Origin: Paraburkholderia haematera
GTDB taxonomy: Bacteria; Pseudomonadota; Gammaproteobacteria; Burkholderiales; Burkholderiaceae
Direction: 5' to 3'
Length of the DNA stretch: 64,000 nucleotides
NCBI RefSeq assembly: GCF_905220975.1
Contig: NZ_CAJNBK010000006.1
Coordinates: forward strand, 124,001 to 188,000
In this document: positions 56,023 through 64,000 of the stretch, one piece after another
How positions within the stretch are numbered: the stretch's first letter is position 1
Layout of the letters: each line of letters begins with the position of its first letter
Program-made: the position numbers and the translations under genes
Notes under the pieces: generated by a model
Told to the model about the DNA's origin: nothing
Database searches by the model: none
What the model saw: only the letters and a program-made list of their open reading frames with translations

Positions 56023-56181
56023 ATGATGAAGAACATGAATCGCACCACTCTATTGCGCCGCTTCGCACTCGGTACCTTGGCCGGGCTCCTGCTCGGTCTG
56101 GCCGGCTGCAATACGGTGCACGGATTTGGCGAGGACATGTCGCACCTCGGCAATTCGATCAGCAATCACGCTGACAAATAA
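56023..56181 (+). CDS. Entericidin A/B-type small lipoprotein
   Basis: This gene encodes 52 residues. The signal LGTLAGLLLGLAGC ends in a canonical lipobox (LAGC), and the mature tail CNTVHGFGEDMSHLGNSI matches the entericidin pattern (C-N-T-V-x-G-x-G-x-D). Entericidins are small cell-envelope lipoproteins linked to stationary-phase lysis control (EcnA/EcnB), though the roles of most homologues are untested. It starts 6 bases after the leuC stop and lies in the leu operon without a partner copy next to it. Confidence 0.82.
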   Translation: MMKNMNRTTLLRRFALGTLAGLLLGLAGCNTVHGFGEDMSHLGNSISNHADK

Positions 56182-56267
56182 GCGATTTTTGATTTTTGCC
56201 GGCGATGCATGTGGCGGCCTTCCGGTCGCCACGGGCATCGCCCGGTCTTGAAACAGGCGCAAGCGTC

Positions 56268-56921
56268 ATGGATAAATTCATCGTACACACCGGCGTCGTG
56301 GCGCCGCTCGATCGCGAGAACGTCGACACGGACGCGATCATTCCGAAGCAATTCCTGAAGTCGATCAAGCGCACGGGTTTCGGTCCGAACGCGTTCGACG
56401 AATGGCGTTACCTCGACCACGGCGAGCCGGGTCAAGACAACTCGAAGCGTCCGCTGAATCCGGATTTCGTGCTGAATCAGCCGCGCTATCAGGGCGCGTC
56501 GGTGCTGTTGGCGCGCAAGAACTTCGGTTGCGGCAGTTCGCGTGAGCATGCGCCGTGGGCGTTGGAGCAATCTGGCTTCCGCGCGATTATCGCGCCGAGT
56601 TTCGCCGATATCTTCTACAACAACTGTTTCAAGAACGGCCTGCTGCCGATCGTGCTGACCGAACAGCAAGTCGATCACCTGTTCAACGAAACCTACGCGT
56701 TCAACGGCTTCAAGCTGACCGTCGACCTGGAAGCGCAAGTCGTGCGCACGTCGGACGGTGGCGCCGAATATCCGTTCGAAGTGGCTGCGTTCCGCAAGTA
56801 CTGCCTGTTGAATGGCTTCGACGATATCGGCCTGACGCTGCGTCATGCCGACAAAATTCGCCAGTTCGAAGCCGAGCGGATCGCAAAGCAGCCGTGGCTG
56901 AATCACCGTATCGTCGGATAA
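56268..56921 (+). CDS. leuD: 3-isopropylmalate dehydratase small subunit
   Basis: This 217-residue swivel-domain subunit partners LeuC. Motifs: [30 protein letters not shown], then [15 protein letters not shown], which is the substrate-recognition loop, and [19 protein letters not shown]. The ATG at 56268 is the usual family start; the open frame begins 72 bases upstream. Confidence 0.95.
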   Translation: MDKFIVHTGVVAPLDRENVDTDAIIPKQFLKSIKRTGFGPNAFDEWRYLDHGEPGQDNSKRPLNPDFVLNQPRYQGASVLLARKNFGCGSSREHAPWALEQSGFRAIIAPSFADIFYNNCFKNGLLPIVLTEQQVDHLFNETYAFNGFKLTVDLEAQVVRTSDGGAEYPFEVAAFRKYCLLNGFDDIGLTLRHADKIRQFEAERIAKQPWLNHRIVG

Positions 56922-56989
56922 AGGCTGACAGGCCTGAGAGCCCGATGGCTCGCTGAATCATCTCGAAGAAAATCATCAAGGAAATTCGC

Positions 56990-58057
56990 ATGAAGATCGC
57001 AGTCTTGCCGGGCGACGGCATCGGTCCCGAAATCGTCAAGGAGGCCGTGAAGGTCTTGAACGTGCTCGGCGAAAAGTTCGAACTCGAAGAGGCGCCGGTT
57101 GGCGGCGCCGGCTACGAAGCGAAGGGTCATCCGCTGCCCGATTCGACGCTGGCGCTGGCGAAAGAAGCCGACGCGATCCTGTTCGGCGCCGTCGGCGACT
57201 GGAAATACGACTCGCTCGAACGCGCGCTGCGCCCGGAGCAGGCGATTCTCGGTCTGCGCAAGCACCTGCAATTGTTCGCGAACTTCCGTCCGGCAATCTG
57301 CTATCCGCAACTGACGGGCGCTTCGTCGTTGAAGGAAGAGATCGTTTCGGGCCTCGACATCCTGATCGTGCGCGAACTGAACGGCGACATTTACTTCGGT
57401 GCGCCGCGCGGCGTGCGTTCGTCACCGGATGGGCTGTTCGAAGGCGCGAAAGAAGGCTTCGACACGATGCGTTATTCGGAACCCGAAGTGCGCCGCATCG
57501 CGCACGTCGCGTTTCAGGCCGCGCAAAAGCGCCAGAAGAAGCTGACAAGCGTGGACAAGGCCAATGTGCTCGAAACATCGCAGTTCTGGCGCGACGTGAT
57601 GATCGACGTGTCGAAGGAGTATGCGGACGTCGAGTTGTCGCACATGTACGTCGACAACGCGGCCATGCAACTGGTCAAGGCGCCGAAGGCGTTCGACGTG
57701 GTCGTCACCGGCAACATGTTCGGCGACATTCTGTCGGACGAAGCCGCGATGCTCACGGGTTCGATCGGCATGCTGCCGTCGGCTTCGCTCGACAAGAACA
57801 ACAAGGGCTTGTACGAGCCGTCGCACGGTTCGGCGCCGGATATCGCCGGCAAGGGCGTGGCGAATCCGCTGGCAACGATCCTGTCGGCCGCGATGATGCT
57901 GCGCTATTCGCTGAACAAGGCGGAACAGGCGGATCGCATCGAAAACGCCGTAAAGAACGTGCTGGAACAGGGCTTCCGGACGGGCGACATTCTGACGCCG
58001 GGTTGCAAGCAGGTCGGCACCGTGGCAATGGGCGACGCCGTGGTCGCCGCGCTGTAA
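56990..58057 (+). CDS. leuB: 3-isopropylmalate dehydrogenase
   Basis: This 355-residue NAD-dependent enzyme oxidises and decarboxylates 3-isopropylmalate. It starts [15 protein letters not shown], has the [21 protein letters not shown] block, the catalytic Tyr-containing [36 protein letters not shown], metal-binding Asp residues in [16 protein letters not shown], and [23 protein letters not shown] lies just upstream. It ends the leucine block. Confidence 0.96.
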   Translation: MKIAVLPGDGIGPEIVKEAVKVLNVLGEKFELEEAPVGGAGYEAKGHPLPDSTLALAKEADAILFGAVGDWKYDSLERALRPEQAILGLRKHLQLFANFRPAICYPQLTGASSLKEEIVSGLDILIVRELNGDIYFGAPRGVRSSPDGLFEGAKEGFDTMRYSEPEVRRIAHVAFQAAQKRQKKLTSVDKANVLETSQFWRDVMIDVSKEYADVELSHMYVDNAAMQLVKAPKAFDVVVTGNMFGDILSDEAAMLTGSIGMLPSASLDKNNKGLYEPSHGSAPDIAGKGVANPLATILSAAMMLRYSLNKAEQADRIENAVKNVLEQGFRTGDILTPGCKQVGTVAMGDAVVAAL

Positions 58058-58283
58058 GGCGCTTTGGGGCAGGCGGTAGTTCGGTTGCTAACCAGTCTTC
58101 AAAGCGGCCTTTAAAACGCGAATTGGCCTCGAAAGAGGCCGATTCGCGCGTAATACGGGCGATAGCGGCGGATGACGTCGCCAGATTCCGGTTTTCGTGT
58201 ATATTGTAGCGATGGCGCATATAGCTCAAATCTCCTCGATTTCGAAACTGCACGGCAAAACGGCCCGTGTGGTTGAGCTCGCC

Positions 58284-58331
58284 ATGACTACCACCAAAAC
58301 GATTACCCCGAAAACGATCACGAAACGCTGA
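58284..58331 (+). CDS. Candidate Thr-rich leader peptide before asd
   Basis: The short frame encodes MTTTKTITPKTITKR: 7 of 15 residues are Thr, with 2 Ile and 3 Lys. It lies 85 bases upstream of asd in a 358-base gap and is followed by overlapping hairpins. asd feeds Thr, Met, Lys and Ile synthesis, so a Thr/Ile-rich leader fits ribosome-mediated attenuation as in the thr operon. An in-frame ATG at 58212 would give a 39-residue version. TATATT at 58200-58205 could be the -10. The ribosome site is weak; this is a hypothesis. Confidence 0.4.
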   Translation: MTTTKTITPKTITKR

Positions 58332-58343
58332 TCGTCCGTCGTG

Positions 58344-58391
58344 CCCGCTCATCTTCCCCGCGCGGTCACTGCGGGCAAAGATGCGGGGAAG
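58344..58391 (+). promoter_or_regulatory. Mutually exclusive hairpins between leader and asd
   Basis: CTTCCCCGC (58353-58361) can pair with GCGGGGAAG (58383-58391), a perfect 9-bp stem followed by TTTCC. Alternatively CCCGC (58344-58348) can pair with GCGGG (58371-58375), whose span overlaps the first stem. This arrangement resembles an attenuator, but the U-tract is short, so true termination is uncertain. Confidence 0.4.
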
Positions 58392-58415
58392 TTTCCATTC
58401 GAAGGGTATGAAGTC

Positions 58416-59537
58416 ATGAACGTAGGTCTCGTAGGTTGGCGCGGTATGGTCGGCAGCGTCCTGATGCAACGTATGCAGCAGGAAGGCGATTTCGACTTGA
58501 TCGAACCGGTGTTTTTCAGCACCAGCAACGCGGGCGGCAACGCGCCGTCGTTCGCCAAAAACGAGACCAAGCTCAAAGATGCGACAAGCATCGAGGACCT
58601 GAAGAAGTGCGAAGCGATCATCTCGTGCCAGGGCGGCGATTACACGAATGAAGTGTTCCCGAAGCTGCGCGCAGCGGGCTGGAACGGCTACTGGATCGAC
58701 GCGGCTTCGTCGCTGCGCATGAAAGACGACGCGGTCATCATTCTCGATCCGGTCAACCTCGACGTGATCAAGAACGCGCTGGTCAAGGGGCAGAAGAATT
58801 TCATCGGCGGCAACTGCACGGTCAGCCTGATGCTGATGGCGCTGGGCGGTCTGTTCCGCGAAAACCTCGTCGACTGGATGACGGCCATGACGTATCAGGC
58901 CGCTTCGGGCGCGGGTGCGCAGAACATGCGCGAACTGCTGCAGCAAATGGGCACGCTGTACGGCGCCGCCAAGGAAGACCTGGCTGATCCGTCGTCGGCG
59001 ATTCTGGACATCGACCGCCGCGTGCTGAGCGCAATGAACAGCGATCGTATGCCGACCGATAACTTCGGCGTACCGCTCGCCGGCTCGCTGATTCCGTGGA
59101 TCGACAAGGATCTCGGTAACGGCATGTCGAAGGAAGAGTGGAAGGGCGGCGCGGAAACCAACAAGATCCTCGGCAAGCCGGCCATGGGCACGCCGGGTTC
59201 GATCCCGGTAGATGGTCTCTGCGTGCGGATCGGCGCAATGCGCTGCCACTCGCAGGCGCTGACCATCAAGCTGAACAAGGACGTGCCGCTGGATGAAGTG
59301 AACAGCATCCTCGCGTCGGGCAACGACTGGGTGAAGGTCGTGCCGAACGAGCGCGAAGCCTCGATGCGCGATCTGTCCCCGGCGGTGGTGACGGGCACGT
59401 TGACCGTGCCGGTCGGCCGGGTGCGCAAACTGGCGATGGGCGGCGAATATCTGTCGGCCTTCACGGTCGGCGATCAGCTGTTGTGGGGCGCGGCGGAACC
59501 GCTGCGTCGCATGCTTCGCATTGTGCTCGACAAGTAA
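58416..59537 (+). CDS. asd: Aspartate-semialdehyde dehydrogenase
   Basis: This 373-residue enzyme reduces aspartyl phosphate to the semialdehyde, the branch point to Lys, Met and Thr. ATG 58416 gives the family start [20 protein letters not shown]. Other landmarks: [12 protein letters not shown], the catalytic Cys in [30 protein letters not shown], and the His in [16 protein letters not shown]. Length and inserts match the Gram-negative type. A terminator follows. Confidence 0.95.
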   Translation: MNVGLVGWRGMVGSVLMQRMQQEGDFDLIEPVFFSTSNAGGNAPSFAKNETKLKDATSIEDLKKCEAIISCQGGDYTNEVFPKLRAAGWNGYWIDAASSLRMKDDAVIILDPVNLDVIKNALVKGQKNFIGGNCTVSLMLMALGGLFRENLVDWMTAMTYQAASGAGAQNMRELLQQMGTLYGAAKEDLADPSSAILDIDRRVLSAMNSDRMPTDNFGVPLAGSLIPWIDKDLGNGMSKEEWKGGAETNKILGKPAMGTPGSIPVDGLCVRIGAMRCHSQALTIKLNKDVPLDEVNSILASGNDWVKVVPNEREASMRDLSPAVVTGTLTVPVGRVRKLAMGGEYLSAFTVGDQLLWGAAEPLRRMLRIVLDK

Positions 59538-59574
59538 AGTAAACTACGCGCTCACGACGCGTAGAAAACTTAAG

Positions 59575-59602
59575 AAGCGTCGCGCTTGCGCGGCGCTTTT
59601 TT
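59575..59602 (+). terminator. Rho-independent terminator after asd
   Basis: AAGCGTCGCG and CGCGGCGCTT form a 10-bp stem with one T-G wobble around CTTG, ending in six U residues. It lies 37 bases after the asd stop. Confidence 0.88.
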
Positions 59603-59676
59603 CATTGTGTGCTCCGATTATCTTGTCTCTTTCCAACCGCAAAAAAGGGCTGCGCGCTGACGCGCCAGGGGTCCCG

Positions 59677-61917
59677 ATGAACCTTCGACTCTCATCCCTT
59701 CGGGCTATGTTTATGCATCAAGGTACGGACCGGCTGACGGCCGCAGCTGGTTTGGCGCTCGCGCTGGCCTGCGCCGGCGTTGGCAGTGCGGTGGCCGCGC
59801 CCGGCGACGCCGCGAGCGCGCCGGATGGCGCCTCCGTTTCCTACGCCGCCGGGAGTCAATATACGGTGCGGCCCGGGCAATCGTTGAACGACGTGGCGAT
59901 CGCCGTCACGCAATCGCACGACCGGGGAACGCTCGCACGCGCTTCGCGCGCGCTGTTCGATGCGAATCCGAATGCCTTCATGAGTCATGACCCGAGCCGG
60001 ATGCGCGTAGGCGCGCTGCTGACGGTCCCGGCGCTGGATGCGTCGGGCGCCCCGGCGGCTTCTGCGCCGGTTGCAGGCTCTGCGTCTGTCGCGCCATCGG
60101 CCGCTGCAGCGACTGCTGCACCTGCCTCCGCGCCGAACGCGGCGGCAGCCGGTGCCGCGAGTGCCGCAGCGCCGGCCACGCCTGCGGTGTCGGGGACGGC
60201 CAGCTCAACGGCCGAAGCAAGTCCGGCGACACCAGGTAGCGCGACAGCGGCCAGCGCTGTCGCGACGGCGCCCGTAGCGGGCTCACAGGCTGCAGGCGCG
60301 TTGTCGGGCAGCCAGGCCCACGTCTGGTCGGGCGCGATCCAGCCCTCGGCCAGCGAGCCTGCGGAAGGCGCGTCGGTGGCGGCCACCGCACAGCCGGCGT
60401 CGCAACCGCGTGCGCAGGTGTCCAGCTTGCAGCAATTGCTTGCGCTGAAAAACCGTGTGCTGATGGAGTTGCAGAAACATGGCATCGGCGGTTCGCCGGT
60501 CGCGACGGTCAAGCCTGCGACGAGCGGTGCGCAGCCGGCTGCCGGCGTTTCGTCTGCGGCGGCCGGTTCCGGTCATGGCGGCGCTGCGATTTCCGCGTCG
60601 AACGACATCGGCATCTCGCAGACGAATTTGAGCGTGGCGGCGGCGGTCGGTGCGGCGTTGGTCGTGCTGCTGGGGGCTTGGCGTCTGCGTCGGCGTAAGC
60701 GCGCCAGGGTTGCCGCGGCTGAAGGCTCGTTGGCAAAGGACGCAGCGGCGGCTGCCGCGCGGGCGGCTGGGTCGCAGGATATCGATTCGACGCCGGAAGC
60801 GGTTCCTGTGCGTGAAGCGACGGACGTGGTGCCGGAACAGGCAGCCGCCGCACGCGCGGCCGAAGAACGTGCACAGGCGGAGCGTGGGGCAGCAGAACAG
60901 GCTGCGGCAGAACATGAAGCCGCTGCCCGCGAACCGCACGCAGACCGGCCTGCGCAAGATCGCAATGCGTCCCAGCACGCAGGGCAGGAAAGCCATGCGG
61001 CACCCGCGCCGTTCGAACCTGCGCAACCGGGCCCGGAAGTAGAGCCGGCCGCCCAAAGCGGGTTCACGTCGGAATCTCTTCCCGCCGCTCATCACGAAAA
61101 TCTCGACGGAGCGACCACGGCTGCGAGCCTTGCTGCTGCCGCGGAACTTGGCGCTGAGGCATTGCCGCGCACGTCGCTTGAACCGGTCAACGACACCTTG
61201 CCGGAAGAGGTGCCTCCGCACCGCCTGCAATGGGACGACGAACCGGCATCGGGCGCGCGATTGGCAGAGCCGACGTACCAGCCGTCCTATGAGCCGCAAC
61301 CGCAACCGCAATCGCAGTCGCAGTCACATCAGCAAATCGAAACGGCGACGCCCGGCGGCGCACCGGATTTCGAGCCGGTGGCACCCGTTGCGCCAATCCA
61401 GCCCGCGCTGTCCGTACCGACCGAGTTCCCGCGCGACGCCGTCGATGCATTCAGCAGTCTGGACATGCCCCTGCCGCCGCGCCTCGAATTGACCGACGCG
61501 GCAGCCGTGAGCGCACCCGGATCGCTGGCGACACAACCGGTTGCATCACCGGAAACCACCGCGCAGCAAGCCATTGCGCCGTACGATGCGGACGACGCCC
61601 CGCACATCGCCGATGAAATCGCTGCCGGCACTGCGGGCCATGCAGCCGTCGCGGGTCTGGGCGCGGCGGGCTTCGGCGCGTTGAAGCTCGATTTCGACCT
61701 CGAATTGCCGCCGAGTCCGGCTCAACCCTTGCCCGCCTTCACGCAGGCCGATCTCACCCGTATCGCCCGGAACAAGCTCGATCTGGCCGCGGAATACATC
61801 GACCTCGGCGATCTGTCCGGCGCACGCGTGCTCATCAACGAAGTGATCGAAGCGAACGATCCGGCCACGCGCACCGAGGCCCGCGCGCTGCTTTCGACGC
61901 TCGCGCCGTTGTCGTGA
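59677..61917 (+). CDS. fimV: FimV-like LysM and TPR-type membrane protein
   Basis: This gene encodes 746 residues from the ATG at 59677; upstream frame is open but includes the terminator. A signal segment ([18 protein letters not shown]) precedes a LysM-like domain ([17 protein letters not shown]). A long Ala/Ser/Pro linker follows, then a transmembrane helix ([15 protein letters not shown]) next to RLRRRKR, an acidic Ala/Gln/Pro cytoplasmic region, and the FimV C-terminal domain ([36 protein letters not shown] block). FimV proteins help localise polar machines such as type IV pili and bind peptidoglycan. It overlaps truA by 4 bases. Confidence 0.86.
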   Translation: MNLRLSSLRAMFMHQGTDRLTAAAGLALALACAGVGSAVAAPGDAASAPDGASVSYAAGSQYTVRPGQSLNDVAIAVTQSHDRGTLARASRALFDANPNAFMSHDPSRMRVGALLTVPALDASGAPAASAPVAGSASVAPSAAAATAAPASAPNAAAAGAASAAAPATPAVSGTASSTAEASPATPGSATAASAVATAPVAGSQAAGALSGSQAHVWSGAIQPSASEPAEGASVAATAQPASQPRAQVSSLQQLLALKNRVLMELQKHGIGGSPVATVKPATSGAQPAAGVSSAAAGSGHGGAAISASNDIGISQTNLSVAAAVGAALVVLLGAWRLRRRKRARVAAAEGSLAKDAAAAAARAAGSQDIDSTPEAVPVREATDVVPEQAAAARAAEERAQAERGAAEQAAAEHEAAAREPHADRPAQDRNASQHAGQESHAAPAPFEPAQPGPEVEPAAQSGFTSESLPAAHHENLDGATTAASLAAAAELGAEALPRTSLEPVNDTLPEEVPPHRLQWDDEPASGARLAEPTYQPSYEPQPQPQSQSQSHQQIETATPGGAPDFEPVAPVAPIQPALSVPTEFPRDAVDAFSSLDMPLPPRLELTDAAAVSAPGSLATQPVASPETTAQQAIAPYDADDAPHIADEIAAGTAGHAAVAGLGAAGFGALKLDFDLELPPSPAQPLPAFTQADLTRIARNKLDLAAEYIDLGDLSGARVLINEVIEANDPATRTEARALLSTLAPLS

Positions 61918-62726
61918 AGCGTATTGCGCTAGGCGTCCAGTACGACGGCTCGGCATTCTGCGGCTGGCAGTCGCAACTGCACGGCAAGACCGTGCAGGAC
62001 GAACTCGAACGGGCGTTGCGCGAATTCGCGCAAACGCCCGTGCAAACCGTGGTGGCGGGCCGTACGGATACCGGCGTGCACGGCCTCGGCCAGGTCGTGC
62101 ACTTCGATACCGAACTCGATCGCACGGACTTTTCATGGATTCGCGGCACCAACGCCTTCCTGCCGAAAACAATCGCCGTGCAATGGGCCAAGCCGATGCC
62201 CGACGAGTTTCACGCGCGTTTCTCGGCGTTCGAGCGGACTTATTACTACGTCCTGTACGTTCATCCGTTCCGCTCGCCGATGCAGGCTACTCGGGCCGGC
62301 TGGGTGCACACGCCGCTCGACGTCGACGCCATGCGGACCGCCGCCGCCCATCTGATCGGCGCGCACGATTTTTCCGCGTTTCGTTCGTCGCAATGCCAGG
62401 CGAAAACACCGGTCAAGCACCTCCATCAGATCGACATATTGCGACAGGGCGACTTCATTCATTTCCGTTTTCGGGCGAATGCGTTCCTGCACCATATGGT
62501 GCGTAATCTGATGGGCTGTCTCGTCAATATCGGACAGGGACGCCATCCGGCCGAATGGATGGTCGAGGTTCTCGCGAGCCGTGATCGCGACTGCGCCGCG
62601 CCGACTTTCATGCCTGACGGCCTGTACCTGGCGCAGGTGGGCTATCCTGAGCAATTCGCCGTGCCCGCGCCACAAATAGGCAGCGTGCCGTGGAGCACCG
62701 TATGGACCGAGCAAGCGCAAACATGA
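61914..62726 (+). CDS. truA: tRNA pseudouridine(38-40) synthase
   Basis: This 270-residue enzyme makes pseudouridine in the anticodon arm. The catalytic Asp52 lies in [14 protein letters not shown]. Other blocks: [10 protein letters not shown] at the start, [16 protein letters not shown] and [24 protein letters not shown] sequence. The GTG start overlaps the fimV stop (GTGA), a common fimV-truA-trpF arrangement in betaproteobacteria. Confidence 0.94.
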   Translation: MKRIALGVQYDGSAFCGWQSQLHGKTVQDELERALREFAQTPVQTVVAGRTDTGVHGLGQVVHFDTELDRTDFSWIRGTNAFLPKTIAVQWAKPMPDEFHARFSAFERTYYYVLYVHPFRSPMQATRAGWVHTPLDVDAMRTAAAHLIGAHDFSAFRSSQCQAKTPVKHLHQIDILRQGDFIHFRFRANAFLHHMVRNLMGCLVNIGQGRHPAEWMVEVLASRDRDCAAPTFMPDGLYLAQVGYPEQFAVPAPQIGSVPWSTVWTEQAQT

Positions 62727-63436
62727 AATCAACCGAAAATCTGGCAGCCGAAGCTCCAGTGGACGCATCGCAACATGCCATGCCGCATCGCACGCGTATC
62801 AAGCTGTGCGGTCTGTCGAAACCGGAAGACGTGGCTCAGGCGATCGACCTCGGCGCCGACGCGATCGGCCTCGTGTTCTATCCACCGAGCCCGCGCTCGG
62901 TGAGCGTCGCGCAGGCCGTCGAGCTGGTGCATGACGTTCCGCCGTTCGTGTCGGTCGTCGGCTTGTTTGTGAACGCAACGCAGGACTGGATTCGCGAAGT
63001 TGTCTGCAATGTCGGGCTTACGCTGCTGCAGTTCCACGGCGACGAGACCCCGGAGCAGTGCGAATCCCTTGCCGGCATTGCGGGTTTGCCTTGGTTGCGC
63101 GCCTTGCGAATCGCGGCGGATACTCAACCGGCAGATTTGGTAAAATCAGCGCTTAACTATTCAGCAGCCAGCGCCCTTCTGTTCGACACCCATGTCGAAG
63201 GCTATGGCGGCGGCGGGAAGGTTTTCGATTGGTCACTTATTCCAGCAGAGCTCGCGCGTCGGGCCGTTTTGAGTGGTGGGTTGAACGCGCAAAACGTCAG
63301 TGACGCGATCCATCGCGTGCGCCCGTACGCGGTCGATGTCTCGAGCGGCATCGAAGTGCCGGGCGCCAGGGGCGTGAAAGATCACGCCCGGATGGCGGCG
63401 TTCGTGCGCGCAGTGCGCGCAGCGGACGCTGAATGA
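62723..63436 (+). CDS. trpF: Phosphoribosylanthranilate isomerase
   Basis: This gene encodes 237 residues from the ATG at 62723, which overlaps the truA stop (ATGA). It isomerises phosphoribosylanthranilate in tryptophan synthesis. The catalytic Cys is in [12 protein letters not shown] and the Asp in [21 protein letters not shown]. Phosphate-binding loops are [10 protein letters not shown] and [16 protein letters not shown]. The N-terminal extension of about 20 residues before MPHRTRIKL is unusual; a start at 62780 is possible. Confidence 0.92.
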   Translation: MKSTENLAAEAPVDASQHAMPHRTRIKLCGLSKPEDVAQAIDLGADAIGLVFYPPSPRSVSVAQAVELVHDVPPFVSVVGLFVNATQDWIREVVCNVGLTLLQFHGDETPEQCESLAGIAGLPWLRALRIAADTQPADLVKSALNYSAASALLFDTHVEGYGGGGKVFDWSLIPAELARRAVLSGGLNAQNVSDAIHRVRPYAVDVSSGIEVPGARGVKDHARMAAFVRAVRAADAE

Positions 63437-63496
63437 TTCAGGCGGCGCGGTTTTTTCATGTCAAAACCGTGCGCCACACTGAGAAGAGTGATCACC

Positions 63497-64000
63497 ATGT
63501 ATAACTTGCCTGACGAAAGAGGCCATTTCGGCCCATATGGCGGCGTGTTCGTCGCTGAAACGCTGGTTCACGCACTTAACGAGCTGCGTGCCGCATATGA
63601 GAAATATCAGAAAGACCCGGAATTCGTCGCCGAATACGAGCGCGAACTAAAGCATTTCGTGGGTCGTCCGTCGCCGATTTATCACGCTCAACGCTGGAGC
63701 GAAATGCTCGGCGGCGCGCAGATTTTCCTCAAGCGCGAAGACCTGAATCACACCGGCGCGCACAAGATCAATAACGTGATCGGCCAGGCGCTGCTCGCCA
63801 AGCGCATGGGCAAGCCGCGCGTGATCGCAGAAACCGGCGCGGGCCAGCACGGCGTGGCGACCGCAACCATCGCGGCGCGCTTCGGCATGGAATGCGTGGT
63901 CTACATGGGCGAGGAGGACGTGCGCCGCCAGGCCGCGAACGTGTACCGGATGAAGTTGCTCGGCGCGACCGTCGTACCCGTGTCGTCCGGTTCGCGCACG
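63497..64000 (+). CDS. trpB: Tryptophan synthase beta subunit, 5' part
   Basis: The window holds the first 168 residues; the gene continues past the end. It joins indole and serine to make tryptophan. The start [23 protein letters not shown] is typical, and the pyridoxal-phosphate lysine is Lys90 in [37 protein letters not shown] is the conserved Glu/Gln loop. It follows trpF by 60 bases; trpA would be expected beyond the window. Confidence 0.95.
   Translation, partial: MYNLPDERGHFGPYGGVFVAETLVHALNELRAAYEKYQKDPEFVAEYERELKHFVGRPSPIYHAQRWSEMLGGAQIFLKREDLNHTGAHKINNVIGQALLAKRMGKPRVIAETGAGQHGVATATIAARFGMECVVYMGEEDVRRQAANVYRMKLLGATVVPVSSGSRT

Overview
The window looks like a chromosomal segment of a Burkholderiaceae member, most likely Paraburkholderia or Burkholderia sensu lato. 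This rests on the high-GC coding style, the run gntR-sdhCDAB-sdhE-gltA followed by leuC-entericidin-leuD-leuB-asd-fimV-truA-trpF-trpB, a tad locus with an FHA-fused CpaF ATPase, and two copies of a hairpin repeat I associate with Burkholderiales. The genus is an inference from family knowledge; no database search was run. I saw no rRNA, tRNA, CRISPR array, transposase or phage gene.

Positions 1-11150 hold the 3' end of a DUF1254/DUF1214 gene, a large AsmA-like DUF748 protein, and a MocR-type regulator (GntR helix-turn-helix plus aminotransferase fold). The regulator diverges from a four-gene ABC importer of the polyamine type (ATPase, binding protein, two permeases). Three copies of a GGTTCYAT-like half-site lie between them.

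Positions 11301-39213 form a surface-adhesion and signalling island. A minus-strand tad operon (Flp pilin, TadG-like and TadE-like proteins, CpaB, CpaC, FHA-CpaF, TadB, TadC, DUF192, a second TadE-like protein, a lytic transglycosylase) diverges from an 8-kb gene for a trimeric autotransporter adhesin. On either side sits a paralogous cassette: OmpA-like lipoprotein, then BvgA/NarL-type response regulator, then Hpt protein. The right cassette also has two extra membrane proteins. No histidine kinase, TadZ, TadV prepilin peptidase or TadD is encoded here. The two phosphorelay branches probably connect to an unlinked hybrid kinase and may control pilus and adhesin expression. This island is the most interesting part of the window.

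Positions 39315-54293 hold central carbon metabolism. A minus-strand block (mdh; a CitE-like lyase, an overlapping 55-residue ORF, prpC, an MliC-like secreted protein, prpD, acnA) diverges from a plus-strand block (GntR/HutC regulator, sdhCDAB, sdhE, gltA). A perfect 20-bp palindrome lies in the divergent region before gntR.

Positions 54294-64000 hold leuC, an entericidin-type lipoprotein, leuD, leuB, asd (preceded by a threonine-rich short ORF and alternative hairpins), fimV, truA, trpF and the 5' part of trpB, which runs off the end.
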